Origin: Bolinopsis microptera
Lineage: Eukaryota > Ctenophora > Tentaculata > Lobata > Bolinopsidae
Direction: 5' to 3'
Length of the DNA: 64,000 bases
Assembly (NCBI RefSeq): GCF_026151205.1
Contig: NC_087072.1
Span: forward strand, 2,559,375-2,623,374
This document shows positions 14,601 to 24,792 of this stretch, piece after piece (position 1 is the first letter of the stretch; each line of letters begins with the position of its first letter). Below the pieces are notes generated by a model. The model had not been told where the DNA came from and ran no database searches. It worked only from the letters and a program-made list of their open reading frames with translations. Position numbers and translations under genes: made by a program.

Positions 14601-17600
14601 TCATTTGACCTCCCAGACAACTGCCGGTGAGGATACGTTAGTAGTTTCAGCTTTATATGTTTCTACTCATGTGACTTCTGGCCAATAGAAAGAAGGAACT
14701 GGACACCTAATAATATAATGGTTATTCTAGTATTTCCTAAATTTATTCGGGAATTCTATTTTGATCTAGTATTGTGTAATAATATAATAAAATATAATGA
14801 CTTCAAGGCTTTGTAAAGTTACTGGGCTTATAACTCAGTTTGTAACACGTACTGTAATATGGTTCAGACTTTTGAAGTTGACCGTGAAACTTCTAGAATG
14901 ATCTTTATCAATAAATTTCATAGAAAAATGCATTAACCATGTCTGGTACCCATGTCTCAGTCACGTTAACGCATGATGACGTTAACACATAATGACGTTA
15001 ACGCGTGATGACGTTAACACATAATGACGATAACACATGATGACGTTAACAACGCATAATGCTATTACCAACCTTATAACTTTGTTTGTGATATACAGAC
15101 GGTAATATTATCCAGACTACAAACTTCGACGTTATTCTAGAATATTCTAGAATAATCTTTATCAATAAGTTTGGAAGCTTCATGAAAACATTCAAGTCTT
15201 GGAAAAATGCAGAACCCAAAACCTAATCGATATGTCTCATATGTTATTTAGTTACTCTTTAGTTACCAGGCCTCGAGTAATTTATAAATTCTCGGAGAAT
15301 ACTTATTTAATTTGTTTATGGGAGAGATACCGCTGGAAGGTGCAAAGTGTTCTCGTAGGTTCATTTCAGATTCCTTATACTTTTTGGCCATGGCATCTTT
15401 GAAAATCATGCATGGTTTGATTATGTAAAACATTTTTTTTAATACAGAAGAGCTTTATCTAAGAATATATAATAATGATAAGAATATATTTAATATATTA
15501 CGTTAAAATATTAATACAGCTGATGATTGACAAGTAAGTAATGAAATAAGTTATTTACTTAAAATAGCTTAAGTTTTATTCACAGACTTGAGTACATATT
15601 GCTTTACAGTTATCAACTTATGCGAAAATGTCCGGATTTCGCCTAAATCACCTGCCACCACCAACAATTACTTCACCGTTTAGCTTTGTTGAAAACTATA
15701 ACTATACTTTAACCAGAACATAACTTCCCTTCACTAAATTCCAGTAATTTCAGCTCGGTTAGTTCGATTACTTCATAATTAAATCACAATTTGGTTTAAG
15801 TGAAAACGGTTTGTTTAGCTATGTTTGTTAGCTGAACTCATCTTAAAAACACTGGAGTTCTAGAACAAATTATCGTTTTAATTCCTATTTGTATTTACCC
15901 AGAACAGTACAGATAATTCAGACAATCTGCAAAATTAACTTCTAATTTCCAAGTGCCACGCAATAGCCCGACTGATAAAATCAACTTGTCTTCCAGTACC
16001 GACAGGTGAAATTATAATAATTATTTTTATAATTCCTTCCATTTTTCTACCCCATCACGTGTAGCGAATAGTCTGGAGGAAGTAACAACTTGCCATTCAT
16101 TAATCTCAGATACACTTCAAGAAAGAGAAAAGGGGAACTTCTCCTTGAAAAATGGAACTAACGGTTAAAAAAGGAACTAACCGTTGAAAAAGGGAACTAA
16201 CCGTTAAAAAAGGAACTAACCGTTGAAAAAGGGAACTGACCGTTGAAAAGGGGAACTAACCGTTGAAAAAGGGAACTAACCGTTGAAAAAAGGGAACTAA
16301 CCGTTAAAAAGGGAACTAACCGTTGAAAAAGGGAACATACCGTTAAAAAAGGAACTAACCGTTGAAAAAGGGAACTAACCGTTAAAAAGGAACTAACCGT
16401 TGAAAAAGGGAACTGACCGTTAAAAAAGGAACTAACCATTGAAAAAGGGGAACTAACCGTTGAAAAGGGGAACTAACCGTTGAAAAAGGGAACTAACCGT
16501 TGAAAAAAGGGAACTAACCGTTAAAAAGGGAACTAACCGTTGAAAAAGGGAACTAACCGTTGAAAAGGGAACTAACCGTTGAAAAAGGGAACTAACCGTT
16601 GATTTGTGTTTGCCAAACAGCGTCGCCCATACCCCAGAGAATAGCAAAGAGGTAAAGGTAAGCTTTGTGTTCCACAGTTGGAGTCCAGTGTAACAGAATC
16701 AATATAACCGACATGTTGAACACCGCCGCTGAAAAAACATAGGTACTCAGAATTTAAAGCTATTTTTATAAATAAATTCCTAAGATGGATTATTTCTTAA
16801 GCGTCTGGCTGCACAAAATGCCAGGTATCGAATTGATTTGAATTTAGGACAATTTGGAAAATTCCTGTGATGGTTACTATAATCGATCCACGAAACTATT
16901 TAGCGTACCCATGAGGAAAACAGGAATTCTGCCAATTCTCTTGAGAATCCAGCCGAACAGGAAAGAGCAAATGGCATCAGTTGAGGCGTACACGATTATG
17001 ATGTATCCAATATTGTGAACTCCGATAGGACATGTAATGAACGCCTGGGGATGGGAAGTGGGATGAAATGTGGAGGGGATTAAGTTTATATAACAATCAC
17101 TCAATACACAGACTATTACCTAAGTTTGAGCCTTAAAATAAAGAGAAGATGACTAACAGCTGTGAAAGAAGCCCCAAACCATCCTTGCTCCAGCCCGCTC
17201 CAGATGGTGATGGGCATGATTAGCATCTGGTACTTATTCTTAGCAAAGTGGGAGAAGGTAGCCATCAGCAACTGTACTCCTGACTTACCCTGGGTAGTAT
17301 TAGTGAGTGAGGTAGTTCAAGTATTGAATAGAAATTTTAGTAAAAAACATAGATATGCTGACCTATTTTGGATTTGCGGTAGGTGCGTTGACAAACGCAA
17401 AATGTTCGTGAGAAAAAGTGATTATATTTGTAAATATGTTTATATCCTTCTTGAATTAGGATTTTGTCTCTACATGTTGGTCTTTGTTACAGTCCAAGTA
17501 GTAAAATGTATTATTTATTGACAACTGAGACGACAGTCTTCTTCTTGGTATTGACATAGAGTCGTCATGCTTAGGTTACAACTATCTTTTTAAAACTCTT

Positions 17601-20600
17601 TCTTTTTTGTGGTTATGATAAAGTATATAGTTTGTAACTTGTCGGGGTATAATCATATCTTAATCATCAACACACAACTTTGACAGCACTTTTCTGCCCG
17701 CAGTTTAACTATTCAGTTGACATGCTAGGGCCCAGGGGGTCTGAGCCAGTCTGCTAAGTATACCTATGCCTTTTGTTTTTCATCAGTATCCGGTCAAAAA
17801 GGGCGTGGAGATTGTTCATTTAAACGACATTACTTTATTATTGTCATTTAAACATAATTATAATTTAATCATAATTATCAAATTTTTTCAATAGTTGCTT
17901 TATAATCAACATTTCTTTACTATAATGCTAATAGATATTATATATTCGGCAACCTACTCATATACAACAGTTTATTTTTCGTAATAGCCTCGACAACCCT
18001 GTCCAAACAGGGTCAGTATCTATTATCTTATCATATTTTACTACAAATGCACGCTTCATGCCACTTTTGTTCGTTTGCTTCAAACCTTTTGTTCTTTTCG
18101 TTCGTCCTCCCCGTATTTAGATAGAGGATCTAGAAAGAAGAATATGATGGTAGGACCGATGATAGCGAAGACGAGGTAAATCCCTGCCAGCATGTAGACT
18201 TGTTCCTTAGCAACACCAGCCTCTTCCACCTCCCCTCCCTTGTCTGTAACCTCGGCTACCACGTCGTGTACTACCTTAAAGTTAGCTCCACACTGAGCTA
18301 GTCCTGCTGCATCAGGCTCCATCCAGTCGCTCTTTGGGGCTAGCACTAAGGGCACATTGTTTATCACTATAATTAAAGTTATGTATTCTCTTACATTAGT
18401 AAAAACAGGTAAACTCCGATTCATTGCACCTGATTAACCGTAAACCCTGATTTACCGTTACACCCTTTTGCTTTCAACCAAACATTTGGAAAAATTTATT
18501 TTTGTACTCGAACGGTATGAAACCTGTTTCAGCCCATCCCTATACGGAAAATGTTTCAATCCTATCTAATTACACATTACACAACGCATACACTCAATAA
18601 CGGAGATATACGACTTCTCGATAGTTACACGTCACTAACAAAGCTGCTCGTCATTTTCTCGTGGTCTGAGTCGCCGGTTACGGATATATTACCTCACCAT
18701 TTCGGGTATCATGAAAAAACGATTGGTATTTTCTGACGTCAAATAGCGGGTACTTTGTAAATGAACCTACATGTAAAATTAAAAGTGCGCAGTTAAATTA
18801 AATATAACGGGTAGATTCCGTGCTAAGTTGATATCCCCCAAAATCTGGTAATACGCCAAACTAAGTGATATGTGTTATATTGCTCTGCATAGTTGACAGT
18901 GAGCGCACAAATTTATCCAATATTCCCACTTTACTTGTCATGGTTTAGATATTGCCCCAGATGCCCCATTTTACTTGTCATGGTTAAGATATTGCCCCAG
19001 ATGCCCCACTTTACTTGTCATGGTTAAGATATTGCCCCAGATGCCCCACTTTACTTGTCATGGTTAAGATATTGCCCCAGATGCCCCACTTTACTTGTCA
19101 TGGTTAAGATATTGCCCCAGATGCCCCATTTTACTTGTCACGGTTAAGATATTGCCCCAGATGCCCAACTTTACCTGGGGAACCCTACACGAGGGCGTAG
19201 GACACAAGGGCGTTAGTTTCCTAAAAGAGTGAACATGAGGGCGAATCACAGGACTCACTTAAACATGGACACGAGGGCGGTACCAAACACCGTTTCATTT
19301 TAACTATTGTCTATAAGTGTCCACCTAATTTTACACACACAAATGATTAATTAATATATTTTAGCTTTTAACATATAGCCATATTCAATCATTTAATTAC
19401 ATCTTATGAAACTTTACTGGCAAAACATAAGATTAAACGGGTTTTTTTGATGTTCTCAACCGTCAGGTTGAGGTAAAGCTTAGCTCGAACAATTGGATCT
19501 ACTCACGTGTAAATTTGAAACAAAACGTACTGATGTGACAAATAATCACCCATATTTAAACGAGCCAAAAATTGAGAGATTTTCCTAAAATATCTCAGCC
19601 AACTCAGCAGCAGATTTTGGGGTTTGGTAACGTGCTTAAACCAATCAAACACTGCTTAAACGTTCATCAGTTCATGTGACAAATTCGGTCTTGTGATTGT
19701 CGCAGTCGCTATCAGGGGTAGCACGTACCAGGACGGGTATTCACTTTGGGCAGTCTAATTTTACTGAGGTGTGTTCACTCCATTTCAAACCATCAGTTCT
19801 CCCATTTAAAACGGCCATTAGTACTTACTTCCTCTCAATAAATTTGTAAACTACTAAATAGGCCTGCTGATAATAAGTTATCACATATTAGTATTACGCA
19901 AGCCAGATATTAGTAATTTAATTTGATGTTTTTCATCATAATCATACAAATGACCAAACCGTTGAGTGAACGATTGTCAAATTGATTTAGGCTTTTATTT
20001 GTTTGCCTAACCGTCTTTGCTTCAGCCTTTTTGGTTTTAATCGAGTTGAATGATTGAATATTGCTATATGGTAACAGCTAAAATATATTAATGTGTATAA
20101 AAGTAGGTTGACGCTTTTTTTTTTTTTTTTTTAATCTAGACACTTATTTTACTTCGGTGTATTCCAACAGCCACAATGTTACACAAGTGCAACCAGCCAA
20201 TTACAGGAAGCCGAAGGATCTTTTTTGGCCAGTGACGGTTAAGGTAGTGTGTACCATACTTTCTTCGTCCGAGACTTTGCTGCAATGTGCAGCTCCTCAT
20301 TTAACCCTCACACCCGATTTCTCGAGTATTCGGCTGAGTAGACCGGGGGGCTGCATAGACCACTCATGATCCTTAGCTGAACGTCGACGACGCTCACCCC
20401 ACGACCAGGCAGTCAGTGGGTTTCGAACTCGCAACCTAACGATTGTAAGACAGGCGTTCTAACCAACTGCGCTACCTGGCCGCTTATTTATAAACAAAAG
20501 TTAAAATGAAATTTTGTGATGTTACAAGTTTATTACTAGTTCATCATTTAGGACGGTGTTTGGTTTTGCCCCCCCCCCCCCCCCCCCCCCCATGTTAAAG

Positions 20601-23600
20601 TTACTCATCTGATTCGCCCTCATGTTCACCCTTTTAGGAAAGTAACGCCCTTGTGTTTTACACCCTCGTGTCCTCCGTTCTTGTCTCCTCCACCTCGTAT
20701 CTACCGCTCTTGTCTCCTTTACCCATTTACCTGTTGTACTTACAATATTGCCCCAGATGCCCCACTTTACCTGTTGCGGTGACGATGTTGCCCCAGATGC
20801 CCCATGTCTGGAACATGCAGAAGAAGATCCCAAAGAACCGGTTAATCAGGACCTCCGAGCTAGTCCCCTTCACTTTGGCGACGTAGGTTCCCATCTGCGA
20901 CAGGTAGGTGCACTTTGCAGACCACATTGGGGCCGCCGCCAATCCTGCAAATTATCTCCAATTAGACATGACGGGCAAAGGAAGATTAATAATTCCTGAT
21001 AATCGTAATTAGGACCCTTTTCGGGGCACAAGTTCAGGACCACAGTGGAGATTATTCATGAGTACAGCGTAATTTGTGGAGTAAGATTTTGCAGCCTACT
21101 ACACGTGCCCTAGTTTGACAAGAACTTTAGTTGTCGAAATAAAGCACGTGAATTGCAGCCTACTACACTTGTCTGCACTCTGCAGGCCTGTGAAAACGTA
21201 TTTAATTGCCGGCCATACTACAGGTCGGACTTCTGGCCGGACTTCTGGTCGGACTTCTGGTCGGACTTCTGGTCGGACTTCTGGTCGGAATTCTGGTCGG
21301 TCTTCTGGTCAGACTTATGGTCAGACTTATGGTCAGACATCTGGTCGGACTTCTGGTCGGACTTCTGGTCGGACTTCTGGTCGGACTTCTGGTCGGACTT
21401 CTGGTCGGACTTCTGGTCGGACTTCTGGTCGGACTTCTGGTCGGACTTCTGGTCGGACTTCTGGTCGGACTTCAACGGAAAACCAAATATGGAAAGTGAA
21501 TAATCTCTCAACTGTAAAGTCATTGGAGTCCAGTCTCTGGTCTATGTCTCCGGCTTCTATTAACAATAATGATGTCTACTCACTTCTCACTATTCATCAT
21601 CGTTATTGACTCCTCTATAACGTATAAGGTAACCTGCTATCATGACACACAATAGATATTTAGAGCTAGCTATTCTCATTCCTTGTTTTGACACATGACT
21701 GATTAACAAAGCGTATGGCGTACTATTTGATGAATAATGAGTAATGGCATGTTTAACTACGAACGATATAAACTCTAGCACCTACCTCTACCTATCGTTT
21801 CTGGATTTTTGTAACGGTCGAAATGAAAGGAAAAAATTACACATCATGATCCATCAGGCAGTAGCTTTGATTTATTCTATTCACTCCGAAAAACTAAATT
21901 TTGATGCGGTGTCATTAACTGTTCAAAAAAGAGTGTATCAATTTTCATTTTTGTGAAGTCTAGTTTGAGTCAAAGTCGCCGGAGCCTGCAGGAGTCGCGA
22001 AAAATCCAGCTGAATTGAATTCTTGAGATAAAAGACCCATTGTTACAATTTTAATTAACAAAAGACATTGATTTGCAGCTCAGCTCAATTACCATTTATT
22101 ATTTTGTTAATCACGTTATCTCTTCACCCTGCTGTGAATTAAGGTAAATTAATTAAATCTGTACTCTGTAGGTGAACTAAAAGCTGTTGTAAGTGGCACC
22201 CATGATTAGATTTAGATTGGGGCAGTGGGTACCTTATACCGAATACCGATGTTAAACAATTTACAGAAACTGAGTGTTTTAAATCATTTATCGAGTTTTT
22301 GTAGCCTAATAATAATAAAAAACAGTCCCACACATTACCGAGAAGAATGGAGGACGGGATGAGGGTTCCCCATTTAGGGTAGAATTGAGCGGCGATGTAG
22401 AGAGTATACATAGCTTGACACACCACTAAAGACAACTTCACCTTCAACCTGGCATATTGGACATTGGGTGATTTAAAACTGAAATCAATTCGAATTTTAA
22501 TAATTAAATTTTTGACCTACAACGTAATGGCCAAAATGGTTAAATATCAAAATATGAACTCTTCGGGTTGTTCGGGTGAATGGTTGATTTAGACGCCGTG
22601 ATTCCATATTAGTATCGAAGTATATTAATACAGGCATATTGGTGTCCTAAGTCCTTGATGATTTGTCTTTTAATATTCGGCAGAATAAATTAATAAATTA
22701 TGCTAAATACTCCCAAAATGCAGTCCCCCTCTCATTAACTTACTAATTAGCCGATATCAGCCACTTTCCAGATGTTTATTTGATTCACAAGGATATAAGT
22801 ATATGGACAACTGTAGGGTGTGGCTATTAAGTTGCAGTCCTACCACCCAGGTATATCTTTACTAGCACTTTGGAATTTCAAACTTGGTCAGTTTAATTAG
22901 GTGATGGTATCTACCACACTGGAAATTCCAGTTTTAATTTTTGGGCTAAGGAATTTGTATCATTAATTTGTATCATTTTGTTGACTCAAGTTGTCAAACA
23001 GTATAAGTTTAGTTGTCTCACCTCGGGCGTCCCCTACTTACGTTTTAATGAATATGGTAGGTAAGAAGAATAATGAGTAATGGCATGTTTAACTACGAAC
23101 GTAACCAGGTAACCAGGTAACCAGGTAACCAGGTAACCAGGTAACCAGGTAACCAGGTAACCAGGTAACCAGGTAACCAGGTAACCAGGTAACTACTTAC
23201 GTTTTAATGAATATGGTAGGTAAGAAGAAGCAGCTCAGGATGATGGTTGCGTAGATGATAGCTAACGTGTAGACCCCTATACCGTCACTCGGGTTCAGAG
23301 AAGACTGGAGGGCTGCCATGTTCTGCAACAGGGCCATTGTTTACGGCATCATGTACAATTATACCTACTTAAAATTCTAACAATATCAGAGGTTACTAAC
23401 CACACTGCAGTTACCTAACCACTGTGGTTAGGTATGTTCGCTATGTAGATACTGTTAGTTAGTATGGTCACAGTGGCTCTGATCTCATTAAAGAAAATTC
23501 TGCTGTGTGTAGAGGAATAATACCTGGAATGCGGTGAACAGGAACATGAAACCAAATCCAATGACCATGACATTCTTCCACACGTTAAGTTCATCTCTCC

Positions 23601-24343
23601 GCGTCCATGTGTTCTGAAAATATGAAATTATTACAGCATTCGCCAAAAATCAAAATCTTCTTCATCAGAAAAGCCTTATATCTGGCTGCAAGATGAACCT
23701 TATTTGTTTTGACAAGTGAGCACCTAAAATTTAGTGTGTATATTTAGTGTGTATATTTAGTGTGTATATTGAGGAAGAGTTCATCCGCAACTTAGTTTTT
23801 TAGTGCTACGAGTGCGCCTGTCCGCTAGTAAAACTAGACAGCAGCAGGAAGGTATTAAAATAGGAATCCAACCTAGCTGTTCTCTTGTTTGCTGGTTCTC
23901 TTGTTATTTAGATTTTCCATCCATCCAGGCTCCAACCTAATCTCATCTTCATAATCGTATAAATATATATAAGGCAAAGGGAGTCTTAGTCTTACTGTGC
24001 CATGACTTGTTTACTGAATATGCAATAGGTTGCCAACTACTATGCGGAGGAAATTTCCATTTTCACACGGAGAGGACTTTACGAACATGTCCCTGAGGAG
24101 AGGACCTAAGTTTATCTCGTGTGATGTCCGTGATGTAAGCGTGATGTCCGTGATGTAGGAGTCAGATGAGGCTACTCAAGACTACATATTCATATCTTGA
24201 TGGCACATACCCGTAGTAAACCAAAAGTCGACGCGTAAAGGTTTTGACGCATATTTAGCTCATCGCAAATCAAAACGGGTTGATATTTTTGCAGCTGTTA
24301 CGTCCAACTCCGATTCAGAACTCACTTGCTTGATGGTAACCAT
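11683..24343 (-). CDS. UNC93A: UNC93A-like major-facilitator membrane protein, 11 exons
   Basis: Exons in order of transcription are 24326-24343, 23524-23613, 23201-23322, 22339-22448, 20771-20944, 18086-18345, 17158-17271, 16909-17044, 16597-16728, 12422-12537 and 11683-11829. Phases agree at every junction and the total is 1419 nt, or 472 residues (human UNC93A is close to 457). Family hallmarks include GFMFLFTAFQ, LQSSL, then SILLG, AAPMWSAKCTYL, NRFFGIFF, QTWGIWGN, IWSGLEQGWFGASFTAAF and NYRLWESLGF. Many hydrophobic segments fit a 12-TM fold. UNC-93 proteins associate with membrane channels or receptors; the biochemical activity of UNC93A is not settled. The ATG has good context (accATGG) and a GTGAGT donor six codons later. 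Four of its ten donors are associated with tandem duplications. An alternative acceptor for exon 17158-17271 exists eight bases upstream, but its phase does not fit. Confidence 0.93.
12303..12427 (-). repeat. 68-bp two-copy tandem duplication of a UNC93A 5' splice site
   Basis: Two near-identical copies with a 68-bp period. The copy next to the exon contains the real junction (on the gene strand CTGAGT|GTGAGTTATTAC), and the second copy repeats the same donor in the intron. This is the smallest of several junction-spanning duplications in this gene. Confidence 0.85.
14392..14544. mobile_element. MITE-like TIR element, third copy of the 9.7-kb family
   Basis: The left end ggggtcgttcatatattacg and right end gtaatatgtgaacaacccc are inverted copies of each other and match the elements at 9751-9875 and 9947-10386. 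It is about 150 bp long, non-coding, and sits in the long UNC93A intron. Confidence 0.7.
14965..15062. repeat. Short 16-bp tandem array in a UNC93A intron
   Basis: About six imperfect copies of a unit such as acgttaacacataatg, with alternating acataatg and gcatgatg forms. It is intronic and not near an exon junction. Confidence 0.7.
16138..16600 (-). repeat. 20-bp minisatellite made of a UNC93A 5' splice site
   Basis: Roughly 22 copies of a 20-bp unit (plus strand aactaaccgttgaaaaaggg). On the gene strand each unit reads TTTTTCAACG|GTTAGTTCCC. The real junction of exon 16597-16728 is AAATCAACG|GTTAGTTCCC. The array therefore begins at the authentic donor and repeats the last five exon bases plus the donor into the intron. 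Variants differ mainly in the length of the A/T run. Reading frames across it are repeat artefacts. Confidence 0.9.
18927..19171 (-). repeat. 40-bp minisatellite derived from a UNC93A exon end
   Basis: About six copies of a 40-bp unit. On the gene strand the unit contains ATCTGGGGCAATATC and then a donor-like ACAAGTAAAG. The end of exon 20771-20944 reads ATCTGGGGCAACATCGTC, and its 40 bases up to and across the donor (ACAG|GTAAAGTGGGGC) align with the unit without gaps. A further partial copy directly follows the real donor at about 20715-20770. This array lies about 1.6 kb into the intron. Confidence 0.85.
20280..20482 (-). mobile_element. tRNA-derived SINE, copy A
   Basis: On the minus strand the element starts with a tRNA-like head containing an A-box-like stretch (TAGCGCAGTTGG) and a B-box-like GAGTTCGAAAC. 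Acceptor-like ends GGCCAGG and CCTGGTC can pair, but extra bases sit between the T arm and the 3' acceptor strand, so it is not a functional tRNA. The body shares GAGGGTTAAATGA, ACTCAGC and CTATGC blocks, in the same order, with the element at 39660-39845. It lies in a UNC93A intron and ends near a C-run. Confidence 0.65.
21225..21475. repeat. 12-bp minisatellite
   Basis: About 20 copies of ggacttctggtc, with a few tcagacttatgg variants. The unit is a multiple of three without stops, so long frames open on both strands (for example SGRT repeats). They have no start or splice context and are not genes. It lies in the UNC93A intron between exons 22339-22448 and 20771-20944. Confidence 0.9.
23040..23232 (-). 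repeat. Duplicated exon end flanking an 8-bp array in UNC93A
   Basis: The end of exon 23201-23322, including its donor (gene strand CCATATTCATTAAAAC|GTAA), is duplicated about 159 bases into the intron at 23040-23073. Between the two copies lies an array of the 8-bp unit ggtaacca at about 23101-23192. The stretch aataatgagtaatggcatg at about 23069-23100 also occurs near 21731-21763, which indicates further local shuffling. Confidence 0.8.
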
Positions 24344-24792
24344 GGTAACATAGTCCCTGTCGTTACTAGACTACTGTGTGTGATCGAGCTTCTGGAACTA
24401 GACAGTTCACATCACGTGATTTGTTGCACAATGGTGTACAGACCATCTGAATAGGGTCTCGGACCCTATTCAGATGGTCTGTACACCATTCAAATTAACT
24501 TTGTAGAAGCATGATGCTAACACATTTTGTGATGCTTTAGTATTACATGTATTACAAATTCGCACGATATCTGTCAATCGTTTATCGTAAAACTTCATGA
24601 AGACTATACAGTTTACACAATGTTCGTGTTCCGTGAGAGATTACTGCTTACAACGAAATATCTCCCGATTTTATGCAATTCTATCACGGAAATCAATATA
24701 AATCCACTCATTTAAATGATTCGAATGTTTTTACTTTCTAAAAGTTCCTTTTCGTTTCAATCTCATCATGAAACTGTTTTAGTGTTTTAGAA
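24344..24792. promoter_or_regulatory. Head-to-head intergenic region between UNC93A and the CCP-domain gene
   Basis: The start codons of UNC93A (minus, 24343) and of the secreted CCP gene (plus, 24793) are 449 bases apart and point away from each other, so this must hold both promoters and 5' UTRs unless further 5' exons exist. No clear TATA box is seen. The main feature is the perfect inverted repeat at 24430-24490. Confidence 0.6.
24430..24490. repeat. Perfect 29-bp inverted repeat with 3-base spacer
   Basis: Arms 24430-24458 and 24462-24490 are exact reverse complements around the trinucleotide tcg. As RNA this would be a very stable hairpin; as DNA it could form a cruciform. It lies about 90 bases upstream of the UNC93A ATG, so it could fall in that 5' UTR, and about 300 bases upstream of the other start. 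Confidence 0.95.

Noticed and set aside
16877-17521. Plus-strand frames of up to 119 codons over UNC93A exons.
   Set aside because: They overlap well-supported minus-strand UNC93A exons and have no coherent protein content.
21115-21609. SGRT-, DFWS- and LVGL-repeat frames suggesting a repeat protein.
   Set aside because: A 12-bp intronic array opens several frames on both strands at once; none has flanking coding sequence.
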